From Edaphobacter sp. 12200R-103 (GTDB lineage Bacteria > Acidobacteriota > Terriglobia > Terriglobales > Acidobacteriaceae), in assembly GCF_010093025.1 (NCBI RefSeq), contig NZ_CP048114.1:4154001-4218000 (forward strand): a DNA stretch of 64,000 nucleotides, written 5' to 3'. This document shows, in pieces, positions 24,600-32,179 of the stretch (the stretch's first letter is position 1; each line of letters begins with the position of its first letter). Under the pieces are notes generated by a model. That model saw only the letters and a list, made by a program, of their open reading frames with translations, was not told where the DNA came from and did no database searches. The position numbers were made by a program, and so were the translations under genes.

Positions 24600-25268
24600 C
24601 TATTCCGGGATGTCGTCCGCCACTTCTTCGACCGGAAGAATGACGCCCTTGCGCCGGTCGAAGACTTTGCGCATGATCCAGAAGCCGATCAGGAAGACGA
24701 GGATCCCGGCGAAGGCGAGCGTGTATCCCAGGTGGTCTCTGAGTGCTGCGGAGATGGTGGCGACGATCTTTGGACCATAGAGGATGGTGATGACGGCCCA
24801 TATCATGAAGCGGACGAACTTACCTGCGAGAATGGCCCCAAAGAAGGAGATGGTCCGCATCTCGAAGACGCCGGCTGCAAATTCGAACAGCTTGACCGGC
24901 ATGGGCGGGGGCATCATGGCGGGAATCATGATGGCGAGAAATTCCTGCCGCTCGAAGCGGTCACGAAGCTGCTCGTAGCGCTCTCGATTGATGCGCTTCA
25001 GCAGAAAGAGTTCTCCACCGGCGCGGCCCAGGAAGAAGGGAAGCAGGCTGCCGATGGCGGAGCCGAGCGCGGCCATGAAGCAATAGAGCACGAACTTGCC
25101 ATGGTCGTGGACGACGTAGTCGATCACCATGGCGTCGATCGGTACCGGAATAGCTGCCGAATCGAGGACGGCAAGACCGCAGAGCCCCCATGCGCCGAAG
25201 GGTTTGAGGGCTGCCAGCAGGACAGCATTCCATTTATGAATGAATGCAATAACAGGGGACAGTTTCAC
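24600..25268 (-). CDS. VTT (SNARE-associated/DedA-like) membrane protein
   Basis: A 222-residue membrane protein with the VTT domain between about 25 and 190: VLDSAAIPVPIDAMV, GSAIGSLLPFFLGRAGGE, then the reentrant MIPAMMPPPMPVKLFEFAAG and GKFVRFMIW. DedA/VTT proteins move phospholipids, including undecaprenyl-phosphate, between membrane leaflets. The C-terminal tail (RRKGVILPVEEVADDIPE) is cytoplasmic. It follows the MogA/MoaB gene by 23 bases in the same direction. That pairing looks accidental. Confidence 0.88.
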   Translation of the reverse strand: MKLSPVIAFIHKWNAVLLAALKPFGAWGLCGLAVLDSAAIPVPIDAMVIDYVVHDHGKFVLYCFMAALGSAIGSLLPFFLGRAGGELFLLKRINRERYEQLRDRFERQEFLAIMIPAMMPPPMPVKLFEFAAGVFEMRTISFFGAILAGKFVRFMIWAVITILYGPKIVATISAALRDHLGYTLAFAGILVFLIGFWIMRKVFDRRKGVILPVEEVADDIPE

Positions 25269-25291
25269 AGGAATGGCTCTATTTTACCTTT

Positions 25292-25807
25292 TCACTTGGA
25301 TGCAGGATCGGAGCCATGGCTGGTGTTCCCTCGAAGAAGCTGGAGGGCGTGAGGAAGAAGGGGAAGGATGGCCTGGAGGGAGCTTTCGGCTCCTCGGGGG
25401 CTGCCAGGAAGATTTACGATGAGCGTACTCCCCACGGTGCCGCAGACTGCACGGCTGAGGGCGGCCAGCGGAGTCTGCCGGACTCCTGCAGAGCGCATCG
25501 TTTCTGCGAGGCCTTCGACGATGCGCTCGCAGACCATGCGGGTCGCCTCGGGGGTGACGTCGCGTGGCGCAAGACCTGTGCCTCCGGTGGTGACGATCAG
25601 GTCTGCTGTTTGTGCCCCCTGGCGCAAAGCGGCCGCGATCACGTCGAGTTCGTCGGGGACGATCTGACTGGTGATGGCGGAGATTCCCGCCCGGCGGAGC
25701 AGCGCGGAGACGGCGGGGCCGGAGAGGTCCTGTCTCGTGCCCGCGAAACAGCGATCACTGACAGTGATCACGAAAGCTCGGGTGGCGGAAGGGAATTCCG
25801 GGGTCAT
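25292..25807 (-). CDS. MogA/MoaB-family molybdenum cofactor biosynthesis protein
   Basis: A 171-residue protein. [16 protein letters not shown] (73-88, Asp83 in the MPT-binding site) and [13 protein letters not shown] are diagnostic of MogA/MoaB, which adenylate molybdopterin before molybdenum insertion. [15 protein letters not shown] near the start is typical too. Whether it is MogA or MoaB cannot be decided. No other moa/moe genes are in the window. The start ATG at 25807 is the only good one. It is co-directional with the VTT gene. Confidence 0.9.
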   Translation of the reverse strand: MTPEFPSATRAFVITVSDRCFAGTRQDLSGPAVSALLRRAGISAITSQIVPDELDVIAAALRQGAQTADLIVTTGGTGLAPRDVTPEATRMVCERIVEGLAETMRSAGVRQTPLAALSRAVCGTVGSTLIVNLPGSPRGAESSLQAILPLLPHALQLLRGNTSHGSDPASK

Positions 25808-25931
25808 CTATTCAGTCTACGGTGTTTAGAGCGGCTGATGGCAAAACAGCATCGCGCCGGTCTGACAATAGTGAGAAGATAGGAGGGGGCCGCGCGACGA
25901 CCAGCCCCGGGACGGGAAGCATCTTAAATAA

Positions 25932-25961
25932 GTTGCAGCGGCAATTATTTGCAGCCGCAAC
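25932..25961. repeat. imperfect inverted repeat upstream of the tonB-like operon
   Basis: GTTGCAGCGGCAA (25932-25944) and TTGCAGCCGCAAC (25949-25961) match at 11 of 13 paired positions with a four-base loop, 35 bases before the start of the TonB-like gene. It may be a regulator site or a 5' leader hairpin. Confidence 0.45.
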
Positions 25962-25996
25962 TTTACAGCGTGCCAGCCGTCTGACCAAGATACCCG

Positions 25997-27064
25997 ATGC
26001 CTTCTCTTGAGACTCCGCCCAACTCCGCGCCACCGACGCCTCCCAATCGAGTGCGGACCAACAGGTATGGAGACCTGGAAGAACATGAGCTGATCCACCT
26101 GCTCGATGCTCTGGACGACGAACGCGCCCGTGCACGATTCCGCGAGGCGGTCTACATCTCCATCATCATCTGGCTGGCGATCGGGTGGTTCGTTTTTTAT
26201 GGGCCTCAGGTTCTCTTCCACCAGCCCCGGCTGATCAATCCGGCAGATGTTCTGAGAGATCGCGACAAGCAGCTGACCTATCTGGATGTGCCGAAGGACA
26301 TCGGCAAGCAGCTTCCGAAGAAGCCTACGGATGTCATCAGCGACAAGGACCGGGTGCAGCAGACCAAGCGGCCGACGCTCGACCGCAAGACGCTGGAGCA
26401 GCTGCAGGCGATGCGGAAGGCGGGAGCGCCGGGAGTGACGGCTCCTGCTACGAAGCCGACACCGGAGCCGCCGGCTCCGCAGCAACAGCCGCAGCCGCAA
26501 CAGCAGGTGCAGCAACAGCAGGAAGCTCCACAGCCGCTGCCGCAGCATCCTCCGCAGCAGCAGGCGGTGGTTGAGGCTCCGCATCCCGCCCCGACGCGAC
26601 CCAATTTTGGCAGTCAGTTGTCTGCGGGAGACGCGATTCGCCAGGCGGCGCAGCAGGCGGCCCAGAATCGCGGACAGGGCGGAGATTACGGCGCAAACAT
26701 TCCAGTAGAGCATCAGGGCCTGAATACGGGCGTCGACATTCTGTCCGACACCATGGGTGTGGACTTCAATCCGTATCTCCGGCGGATTCTGCGCCAGATC
26801 TACAACACCTGGCTTCCGCTGATTCCCGAGGAGGCGCGTCCGCCGCTGAATAAGTCGGGCGAGACGCTGATCCGCTTCTCCATCCTTCCCGATGGCCGCA
26901 TCGGGGCGATGCATCTGGACGGTTCGACACAGGACCAGGCGCTGGATCGCGCTGCGTGGGGCTCGATCACGGGCGTGGGCCAGTTCCCGCCATTGCCGAA
27001 GGAATTTCACGGGCCGAATCTTGAGCTGCGAATCCACTACCTCGTGAACAAGAGGCCGGAGTAA
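25997..27064 (+). CDS. TonB-like energy transducer with Gln/Pro-rich linker
   Basis: A 355-residue protein with a cytoplasmic part of about 48 residues (acidic, DLEEHELIHLLDALDDERAR), a membrane segment at about 51-70, a long periplasmic linker, and a C-terminal TonB/TolA-like domain from about 255 (YLRRILRQIYNTWLPLIP, LIRFSILPDGRIGAMHL, LELRIHYLV). The linker between about 155 and 200 is Pro/Gln-rich (many consecutive QQ and PQ). TonB proteins transmit proton-motive force to outer-membrane receptors, but no exbB/exbD or receptor is nearby, and the cytoplasmic start is unlike E. coli TonB, so a TolA-like role is possible. It heads a tight cluster with a small membrane protein, miaA and hscB. 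Confidence 0.82.
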   Translation: MPSLETPPNSAPPTPPNRVRTNRYGDLEEHELIHLLDALDDERARARFREAVYISIIIWLAIGWFVFYGPQVLFHQPRLINPADVLRDRDKQLTYLDVPKDIGKQLPKKPTDVISDKDRVQQTKRPTLDRKTLEQLQAMRKAGAPGVTAPATKPTPEPPAPQQQPQPQQQVQQQQEAPQPLPQHPPQQQAVVEAPHPAPTRPNFGSQLSAGDAIRQAAQQAAQNRGQGGDYGANIPVEHQGLNTGVDILSDTMGVDFNPYLRRILRQIYNTWLPLIPEEARPPLNKSGETLIRFSILPDGRIGAMHLDGSTQDQALDRAAWGSITGVGQFPPLPKEFHGPNLELRIHYLVNKRPE

Positions 27065-27074
27065 GCTGCCGTCG

Positions 27075-27224
27075 ATGCCACTGTCGCTTCCGGAGCGTCT
27101 TCGTCGTGAACGCCGCCAGCAGCTTCGAGGGCTGATGCTGCTGGTGTTTGCCGTGCTGCTGTTCAGCATCCTGCGGGCGGGTGTGGGTCGGGTCTTTCCG
27201 CCAGGATGGTGGAGACTGTGGTGA
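27075..27224 (+). CDS. 49-residue single-pass membrane protein
   Basis: An ATG at 27075 opens a 49-residue frame: a basic start (PERLRRERRQQLRG), one hydrophobic segment LMLLVFAVLLFSILR at about 20-34, and a short tail ending PPGWWRLW. It lies ten bases after the TonB-like stop and its TGA overlaps the beginning of miaA (GTGA at 27221-27224). Positive-inside charge suggests an N-in orientation. Too short for a family assignment. The position and charge pattern are the evidence that it is real. Confidence 0.6.
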   Translation: MPLSLPERLRRERRQQLRGLMLLVFAVLLFSILRAGVGRVFPPGWWRLW

Positions 27225-28210
27225 CCTCAGAGCTTCTGCCCATGGTCGTGCTTGCCGGGCCCACGGCGAGCGGCAAGACGTCTCTGGCGATCCGCCTGGC
27301 AGAGCAGTTCGGGGGCGAGATTGTCTCCTGCGACTCGGTTGCGGTGTATCGCGAGATGGAGATTGGAACGGCCAAGCCCAGCCGTGAGGAACGGGCGATG
27401 GTTCCTCACCACATGATCGACGTGGCGTGGCCGGACGAACAGTTCACCGCGGGCGACTACAGCAGATTGGCACGGGAGGCGCTGCGGGGAATCTCGTCGC
27501 GTGGCATGCTGCCTATCGTTGCGGGCGGGACGGGACTCTATTTGAGGGCGCTGATCGATGGGCTGTTTCCTGCGCCGGTCGCGAGGCCGGAACTGCGGGA
27601 TCGCCTGCGGAGGCGTGTAGAGCGGCTAGGACCTGAGAGTGGACCGGCACATCTGCATCGCGTACTTGCCCGACTGGATGCCGCGGCTGCCGCGGCGATC
27701 CATCCGAATGATGTTCCGAAGATTATTCGGGCGATCGAGGTTTCGCTGTCCGTGCGGTCGGAGAAGGGCGGCGCGATCCCGATGACGGAGCAGTGGAAGC
27801 AGGGCAGAGATCGGCTTGAGGGATACAGGATTCTGCGTCTCGGGCTGAATCCTCCGCGGGCGAGGTTGTATGAGCGCATCAATCAGAGGGCGGCGGAGAT
27901 GTTCGAGCGCGGTCTGCTGGAGGAGACCGCACGGCTGATCGAACGGTATGGCCGCGAGTGCAGAGCACTCGCGGCGCTGGGATACGTGCAGGTCGCCGCC
28001 ATACTTACAGGCGAGGTGACGCGCGAAGAGGCGGTCGCTCAGGCGCAGCAGGGACATCGCAACTACGCCAAGCGGCAACTTACCTGGTTCCGGCGCGATG
28101 ACGAGATGCACTGGCTCAGTGGGCTGGGCGGCGAAGAGGAGATTGTGGAGCAGGCCTTCGGACTGGTCGAGGGCTTCCTCAAACATCAGCGGGAAGGACT
28201 TCTACAATAA
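27206..28210 (+). CDS. miaA: tRNA dimethylallyltransferase
   Basis: A 334-residue enzyme that adds a dimethylallyl group to A37 of tRNAs reading UNN codons. P-loop GPTASGKT at 18-25, then SCDSVAVYREMEIGTAKPS, HHMIDV, GGTGLYLRAL and RNYAKRQLTWFR are all diagnostic. The ATG at 27206 overlaps the 49-residue gene by 19 bases; a GTG at 27221, overlapping its stop as GTGA and with GGAG six bases upstream, may be the true start. hscB follows four bases after the stop. Confidence 0.95.
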   Translation: MVETVVTSELLPMVVLAGPTASGKTSLAIRLAEQFGGEIVSCDSVAVYREMEIGTAKPSREERAMVPHHMIDVAWPDEQFTAGDYSRLAREALRGISSRGMLPIVAGGTGLYLRALIDGLFPAPVARPELRDRLRRRVERLGPESGPAHLHRVLARLDAAAAAAIHPNDVPKIIRAIEVSLSVRSEKGGAIPMTEQWKQGRDRLEGYRILRLGLNPPRARLYERINQRAAEMFERGLLEETARLIERYGRECRALAALGYVQVAAILTGEVTREEAVAQAQQGHRNYAKRQLTWFRRDDEMHWLSGLGGEEEIVEQAFGLVEGFLKHQREGLLQ

Positions 28211-28214
28211 CCGC

Positions 28215-28823
28215 ATGAACTACTTCGAAGTATTCGGTCTTCCTGAGAAGCTGCGCATCGACACCTCAGCTCTCGAAAAGCAGTTCTACACGCTCAGCCG
28301 CAAGCTGCACCCCGACCGCTTTGCCTCGCGCCCGGCGGAGGAGCAGGAGGAGGCCCTGCGGCAGTCGTCGCTGCTGAACGATGCTTATCGTACCTTGAAG
28401 GACCCTGTTCTGCGGACGCAGTATCTGCTGAAGCTTGAGGGAGTGGAGCTTGAGGAGCAGTCGAAGGCTGCGACGGACGCCGCCCGGCAGACCGGGGGCG
28501 AGAAGAAGCAGGCCGTTCCTCCCGAGCTGCTGGAAGAGGTCTTCGAGCTGAACATGCAGCTGCAGGAGATGCGCATGGCAAAGCAGATGGGCGAGGATGA
28601 GCCCGAGCTGCGCCGCGACCTGATGACCGCCAAGGATACCTTCGATGCCAGGATGATCGAGACCCAGGCCGAGCTTGAGGGTTTGTGGGATCAGTGGGAT
28701 GATGCCGCGGACGCAAATAATGATGCCGCGAAAGAGACGACGCGGAATGCGATGGTGAACCTCCTCAACAAGAGGAACTATCTTCGCAATCTGGTGCGGG
28801 ACGTCAATGAGGCGCTGGAGTAA
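28215..28823 (+). CDS. hscB: Fe-S cluster co-chaperone HscB
   Basis: A 202-residue protein, start at 28215 (MNYFEVFGLP). J domain at about 1-75 with the HPD triad at residues 32-34, then the HscB C-terminal helical bundle (VFELNMQLQEMR, KRNYLRNLVRDV). HscB brings the IscU scaffold to HscA for Fe-S cluster transfer. No hscA, iscU or fdx is adjacent; this gene instead ends a run of TonB-like, small membrane protein and miaA. The central insert between the J domain and bundle (residues 80-115) is Glu/Lys-rich. A terminator follows at 28934. Confidence 0.93.
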   Translation: MNYFEVFGLPEKLRIDTSALEKQFYTLSRKLHPDRFASRPAEEQEEALRQSSLLNDAYRTLKDPVLRTQYLLKLEGVELEEQSKAATDAARQTGGEKKQAVPPELLEEVFELNMQLQEMRMAKQMGEDEPELRRDLMTAKDTFDARMIETQAELEGLWDQWDDAADANNDAAKETTRNAMVNLLNKRNYLRNLVRDVNEALE

Positions 28824-29037
28824 AGCAGGCGAGGTGTTTTGCCTGGGATGGATTCACCCGTGCCTGAAATTCGATCACAACAACCAGAAGAGGCACTCTA
28901 GCGGTCAATCGGAAGAGGCACTTTTTTAGAGAGTGTCATCCTGAGCGAAGCTTCTTCGACTTCGCGCTGGCGCGCTACGCTCAGGATGACAGTTTTTTTA
29001 GAAGCGCCGAAAGCGCGTATTCCGATTACAGCGTGAA
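28824..29037. other. intergenic region with terminator and short direct repeat
   Basis: Between hscB and the sulfurtransferase 3' end. GAAGAGGCACT occurs twice about 25 bases apart, just before the REP-like terminator. No gene seen. Confidence 0.45.
28934..28999 (+). terminator. intrinsic terminator built from a REP-like hairpin
   Basis: TGTCATCCTGAGCG (28934-28947) and CGCTCAGGATGACA (28978-28991) are perfectly complementary over 14 bases. The hairpin is followed by a run of seven T (28993-28999). It serves hscB on the plus strand. The same core occurs at 36321 and 48863. Confidence 0.85.
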
Positions 29038-29916
29038 TTACTTGACCACATCTCCGCGGTGGTTGGTCACCCAGTCCTGAAAGGACCCGTCGTAGAGCTT
29101 GACGGGATAACCTAACAGGCGCGCGCCAAACAGCGTTGCGGTAGCCTGTGCGCCCAGGTGGCAGTAGGTAACGATCGTCTCTCCCGGCTTCACGCCTGCA
29201 TCGGCGAAGACCTGTTTGAGATGCCCCAGGTCGATCTCGGAATCACTTCCGGTGACCTCGCTGAAGGGGATATTGACTGCGCCGGGGATGTGCCCCTTTC
29301 CGTTGAAGGAGGCATCGGCGCCGTTGTAGAAGTTCGGCGTGCGGGCGTCGACCAGCTTGTAATCCGGGTGATCTGCGATGGAGCGGACCAGGGAGGCGTC
29401 TGCCACGAGGCCCTCGACGGGACCGCGCGTCAGCTTGCCTGCCATGACCTTTGGCGGCTCCGCTGTGACCGGTTTGCCGTCCTTGAGCCAGGCTGTAAGC
29501 CCTCCGTTCAGCAGCGAGGTGCGGTTGCCCATCCCCATGTACTGCAGGGCGAAGATGATCCGGGTCGTGAGCGGAAACGGCTCACCTTTGCCGGAGTAGA
29601 CGATGATGTGGCTGCCATCGGAGATGCCCGCGGCTTCGAGCCTGCTGCGGAGCGTCGCGGCCGGTAGAAGCTCAAGGCCAAGCTGGCCGGGCTGCGCCTT
29701 TGCCGGTGTCGAAATATCCTCGACCGTCAACAGGCGGGCCCCTGGAATGTGCTGCCTGTCGTATTCCTGGCGCGACCCTGCCTCAATCAGAACGATGTCT
29801 GCATCGTTGAGATGGCTTGCAACATAGGCCGTATCCACCAGCAGAGGCTCTGGCGCAGCCTGTGCCAGCAGCGCGGAAGAGAACAGGAAGACGAGGAGCG
29901 CACAAAGGTTCTTCAT
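29038..29916 (-). CDS. periplasmic rhodanese-type sulfurtransferase
   Basis: A 292-residue protein with a signal peptide (hydrophobic core LCALLVFLFSSALLA, cleavage near AQA-AP at 18-22). Two rhodanese domains: the first (about 30-140) has no catalytic Cys, the second (about 165-285) has Cys252 in VTYCHLGAQAT, the persulfide carrier. The arrangement is that of thiosulfate/3-mercaptopyruvate sulfurtransferases. ATG at 29916 has GGACCGCTGCC upstream. Likely acts on thiosulfate in the periplasm. Stands alone and points away from the DUF3857 gene. Confidence 0.92.
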   Translation of the reverse strand: MKNLCALLVFLFSSALLAQAAPEPLLVDTAYVASHLNDADIVLIEAGSRQEYDRQHIPGARLLTVEDISTPAKAQPGQLGLELLPAATLRSRLEAAGISDGSHIIVYSGKGEPFPLTTRIIFALQYMGMGNRTSLLNGGLTAWLKDGKPVTAEPPKVMAGKLTRGPVEGLVADASLVRSIADHPDYKLVDARTPNFYNGADASFNGKGHIPGAVNIPFSEVTGSDSEIDLGHLKQVFADAGVKPGETIVTYCHLGAQATATLFGARLLGYPVKLYDGSFQDWVTNHRGDVVK

Positions 29917-30167
29917 GGCAGCGGTCCTTTTCGTTACGAATCTGCGATCAGGCGGATCTCCCTGTGGTCAGAGGCCAGGCGGATCTCCTGATATAGAGGA
30001 GCATACAGAAAAGTCCGGTTTTGGAAAGAAGGCGTCTGAACTGTTACTTTCTGCTTGAACCGGACCGACGCCCGTCGTATAAAGGCACACGCAGAAATCA
30101 GGGATTCAAAAAGAGACAAGCGATTGACCTGCCCGCCGCAAAGGGTACGTCTGCGTGTGAAGGTTGT

Positions 30168-32141
30168 ATGACTGGAAGTGTTCGTTTCCTGCAAGGGTCT
30201 GTAAGGTCGGTTCTGTTTGGATGTCTGCTGTCCGGGTTGCCCTCTTTTGCGAAGGACGCCGTGCCCGACTGGGTGCGTGCAGCCGCCGCGCAGCCGCTGC
30301 CTGCGTATTCTGCTGAAACGACGGCGGCGGTTCTGCTTGAGGATACGACCTACACGGTAGCTCCGGATGGCACGGCCACGGAGCATCTGCGCGAGGTCGT
30401 TAAGATTCTGCGTCCCCAGGGCCGGGAAGAGGGTCTCGTCTCGGTGCCGTTCAGCAAGGACCGGAAGCTGGTCTCTCTGCATGTCTGGAGTATCGGGCCG
30501 GACGGCCATGAGTACACGGTCAAAGACAACGAGATGATCGAGGCCGGCTATCCGGGCCAGGGAAATCTCTACGAGGATGAACGCATTCGAGCGGCAAATC
30601 CTCCGGGCTGCGATCCGGGCGGCATCGTCGCCTATGAGTATGAGCAGAAGATGCTGCCCTATGTGGCGGAGAAGACCTGGTTCTTCGAGGGAAGTCTTCC
30701 ACGTCTCCGTCAGGTCTTCACTCTGCAGCTTCCTGCGGGATACAGCTACACCACCGTCTGGGCGCACCATGCCCCGGTCGAAGCATCGGATCTTGAAAAT
30801 CGAAGCTGGCGTTGGGAGATGAAGCAGACGCCGGGCATTCATCTGCAACACGTGCTCTATCGTCCGTCAGTGCTGTCGCTGGCCGGAAGGATGACCGTTC
30901 ACTATGGAACGTCCGCCTCGACCCAGAAGGATGGCTGGGAGGGAATTGGTGAGTGGTACGACGGCCTGTCGCGCGATCGTCTGGCATCGACCCCCGAGCT
31001 TGCGGCGAAGGCGAATGAGCTTATCCAGGGCAAGACGGATTTCTACGAAAGGACCGAAGCGATTGCGGAGTTTGTCCAGCAGCAGGTGCGGTACTTCGCT
31101 ATTGAGATGGGAATCGGAGGGTACCAGCCGCACTTTGCCGAGGAGATCTATCGCAATCGTTACGGCGATTGCAAGGACAAGGCGACGCTTCTCTCCGCGA
31201 TGCTGTCGGCTGTGAACATCCATGCTGCTCTGCTGATGGTGGACGATCGCAGGGGCGTGATCGATCCCAAAGCTCCCTCAACCGTGGGGAACCACATGAT
31301 CACGGCGATCGAGATCCCGAAGGAATACAACTCAGCCAGGCTTCGCAGCATTGTGACCGCGAAGACAGGGCGCCGCTATCTCATCTTCGACCCTACGTGG
31401 GAGAAGACGCCATTCGGGCAGCTGGAGCACGAATTGCAGGGAAGCTATGGGGTACTGATGGAAGGCCCTGACAGCCAGGTGATCAAGCTGCCGCTGCTGG
31501 CTCCCAGGTTCAACCGGGTGCACCGGGAAGGAAAACTGCAGCTGGCGGCGGATGGCTCCCTCAAGGGAACCATCACCGAGACGAGGTTTGGCGATCTCTC
31601 GGACCGCAGGCGCGTTCTCTACACCCATGGCGATGCGAAGCAGCAGGCCGACTTTATGGATCATGTCCTGGGAGAGGACTTCGGGGCTTTCAAAGTTTCA
31701 GACCTCAAGGTAGCGAACGCCGAGGCGCTCAACAAGGACCTGGTGACGAGCTTCGCGATCGAAGTAGAGCGATATGCAAGCGCCATGGGGCCTCTGCTTA
31801 CGGTGCGGCCTCGTGTTCTGGGGCAGGAGGCGCCACCGGTGGACCATACGGACCGCAAGGTTCCCATCGATCTTCGGGAGACGATGCAGGCCGAGGACGA
31901 TTACGAGATCGAGCTCCCACAAGGGTATGCCGTGGACGAGCTTCCGGAGCCGGTGAAGGACGATCTGGGCTTCGCCTCGTATGAGAGCTCGACCCAATTG
32001 AAAGGAAATGTACTGCACTACTCGCGCACATTGACCATTCGGGAGGTCACCCTGCCTGCGGAGAAATATGCCGACCTGCAGAAGCTTTCAGGGCTGATCT
32101 CGAACGATGAGCAGAGTCTTGCGGTTCTCAAAAAGCAGTGA
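30168..32141 (+). CDS. DUF3857 and transglutaminase-like protein with intact triad
   Basis: A 657-residue exported protein. Start at 30168 gives a signal peptide (hydrophobic 11-26, cut near SFA); longer versions lack one. The DUF3857 domain spans about 60-200. The transglutaminase-like core has Cys335 (YGDCKDKATLL), His376 (GNHMI) and Asp408 (IFDPTW), a full Cys-His-Asp triad, so it may be a peptidase or acyl transferase. The C-terminal 150 residues form a beta-rich DUF3858-like part. The next gene, 38 bases on, is a paralogue lacking the Cys. Such pairs are common in Acidobacteria and Bacteroidota, usually of unknown role. Confidence 0.88.
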   Translation: MTGSVRFLQGSVRSVLFGCLLSGLPSFAKDAVPDWVRAAAAQPLPAYSAETTAAVLLEDTTYTVAPDGTATEHLREVVKILRPQGREEGLVSVPFSKDRKLVSLHVWSIGPDGHEYTVKDNEMIEAGYPGQGNLYEDERIRAANPPGCDPGGIVAYEYEQKMLPYVAEKTWFFEGSLPRLRQVFTLQLPAGYSYTTVWAHHAPVEASDLENRSWRWEMKQTPGIHLQHVLYRPSVLSLAGRMTVHYGTSASTQKDGWEGIGEWYDGLSRDRLASTPELAAKANELIQGKTDFYERTEAIAEFVQQQVRYFAIEMGIGGYQPHFAEEIYRNRYGDCKDKATLLSAMLSAVNIHAALLMVDDRRGVIDPKAPSTVGNHMITAIEIPKEYNSARLRSIVTAKTGRRYLIFDPTWEKTPFGQLEHELQGSYGVLMEGPDSQVIKLPLLAPRFNRVHREGKLQLAADGSLKGTITETRFGDLSDRRRVLYTHGDAKQQADFMDHVLGEDFGAFKVSDLKVANAEALNKDLVTSFAIEVERYASAMGPLLTVRPRVLGQEAPPVDHTDRKVPIDLRETMQAEDDYEIELPQGYAVDELPEPVKDDLGFASYESSTQLKGNVLHYSRTLTIREVTLPAEKYADLQKLSGLISNDEQSLAVLKKQ

Positions 32142-32179
32142 TCTAAAGCAGTGATCTACAGAGAGAAGGAAACCCTCCG

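Noticed and set aside
25826..27169. 447-codon minus-strand open frame
   Set aside because: Antisense to the TonB-like gene; Arg/Leu-rich translation arises from the Gln/Pro linker codons read backwards.
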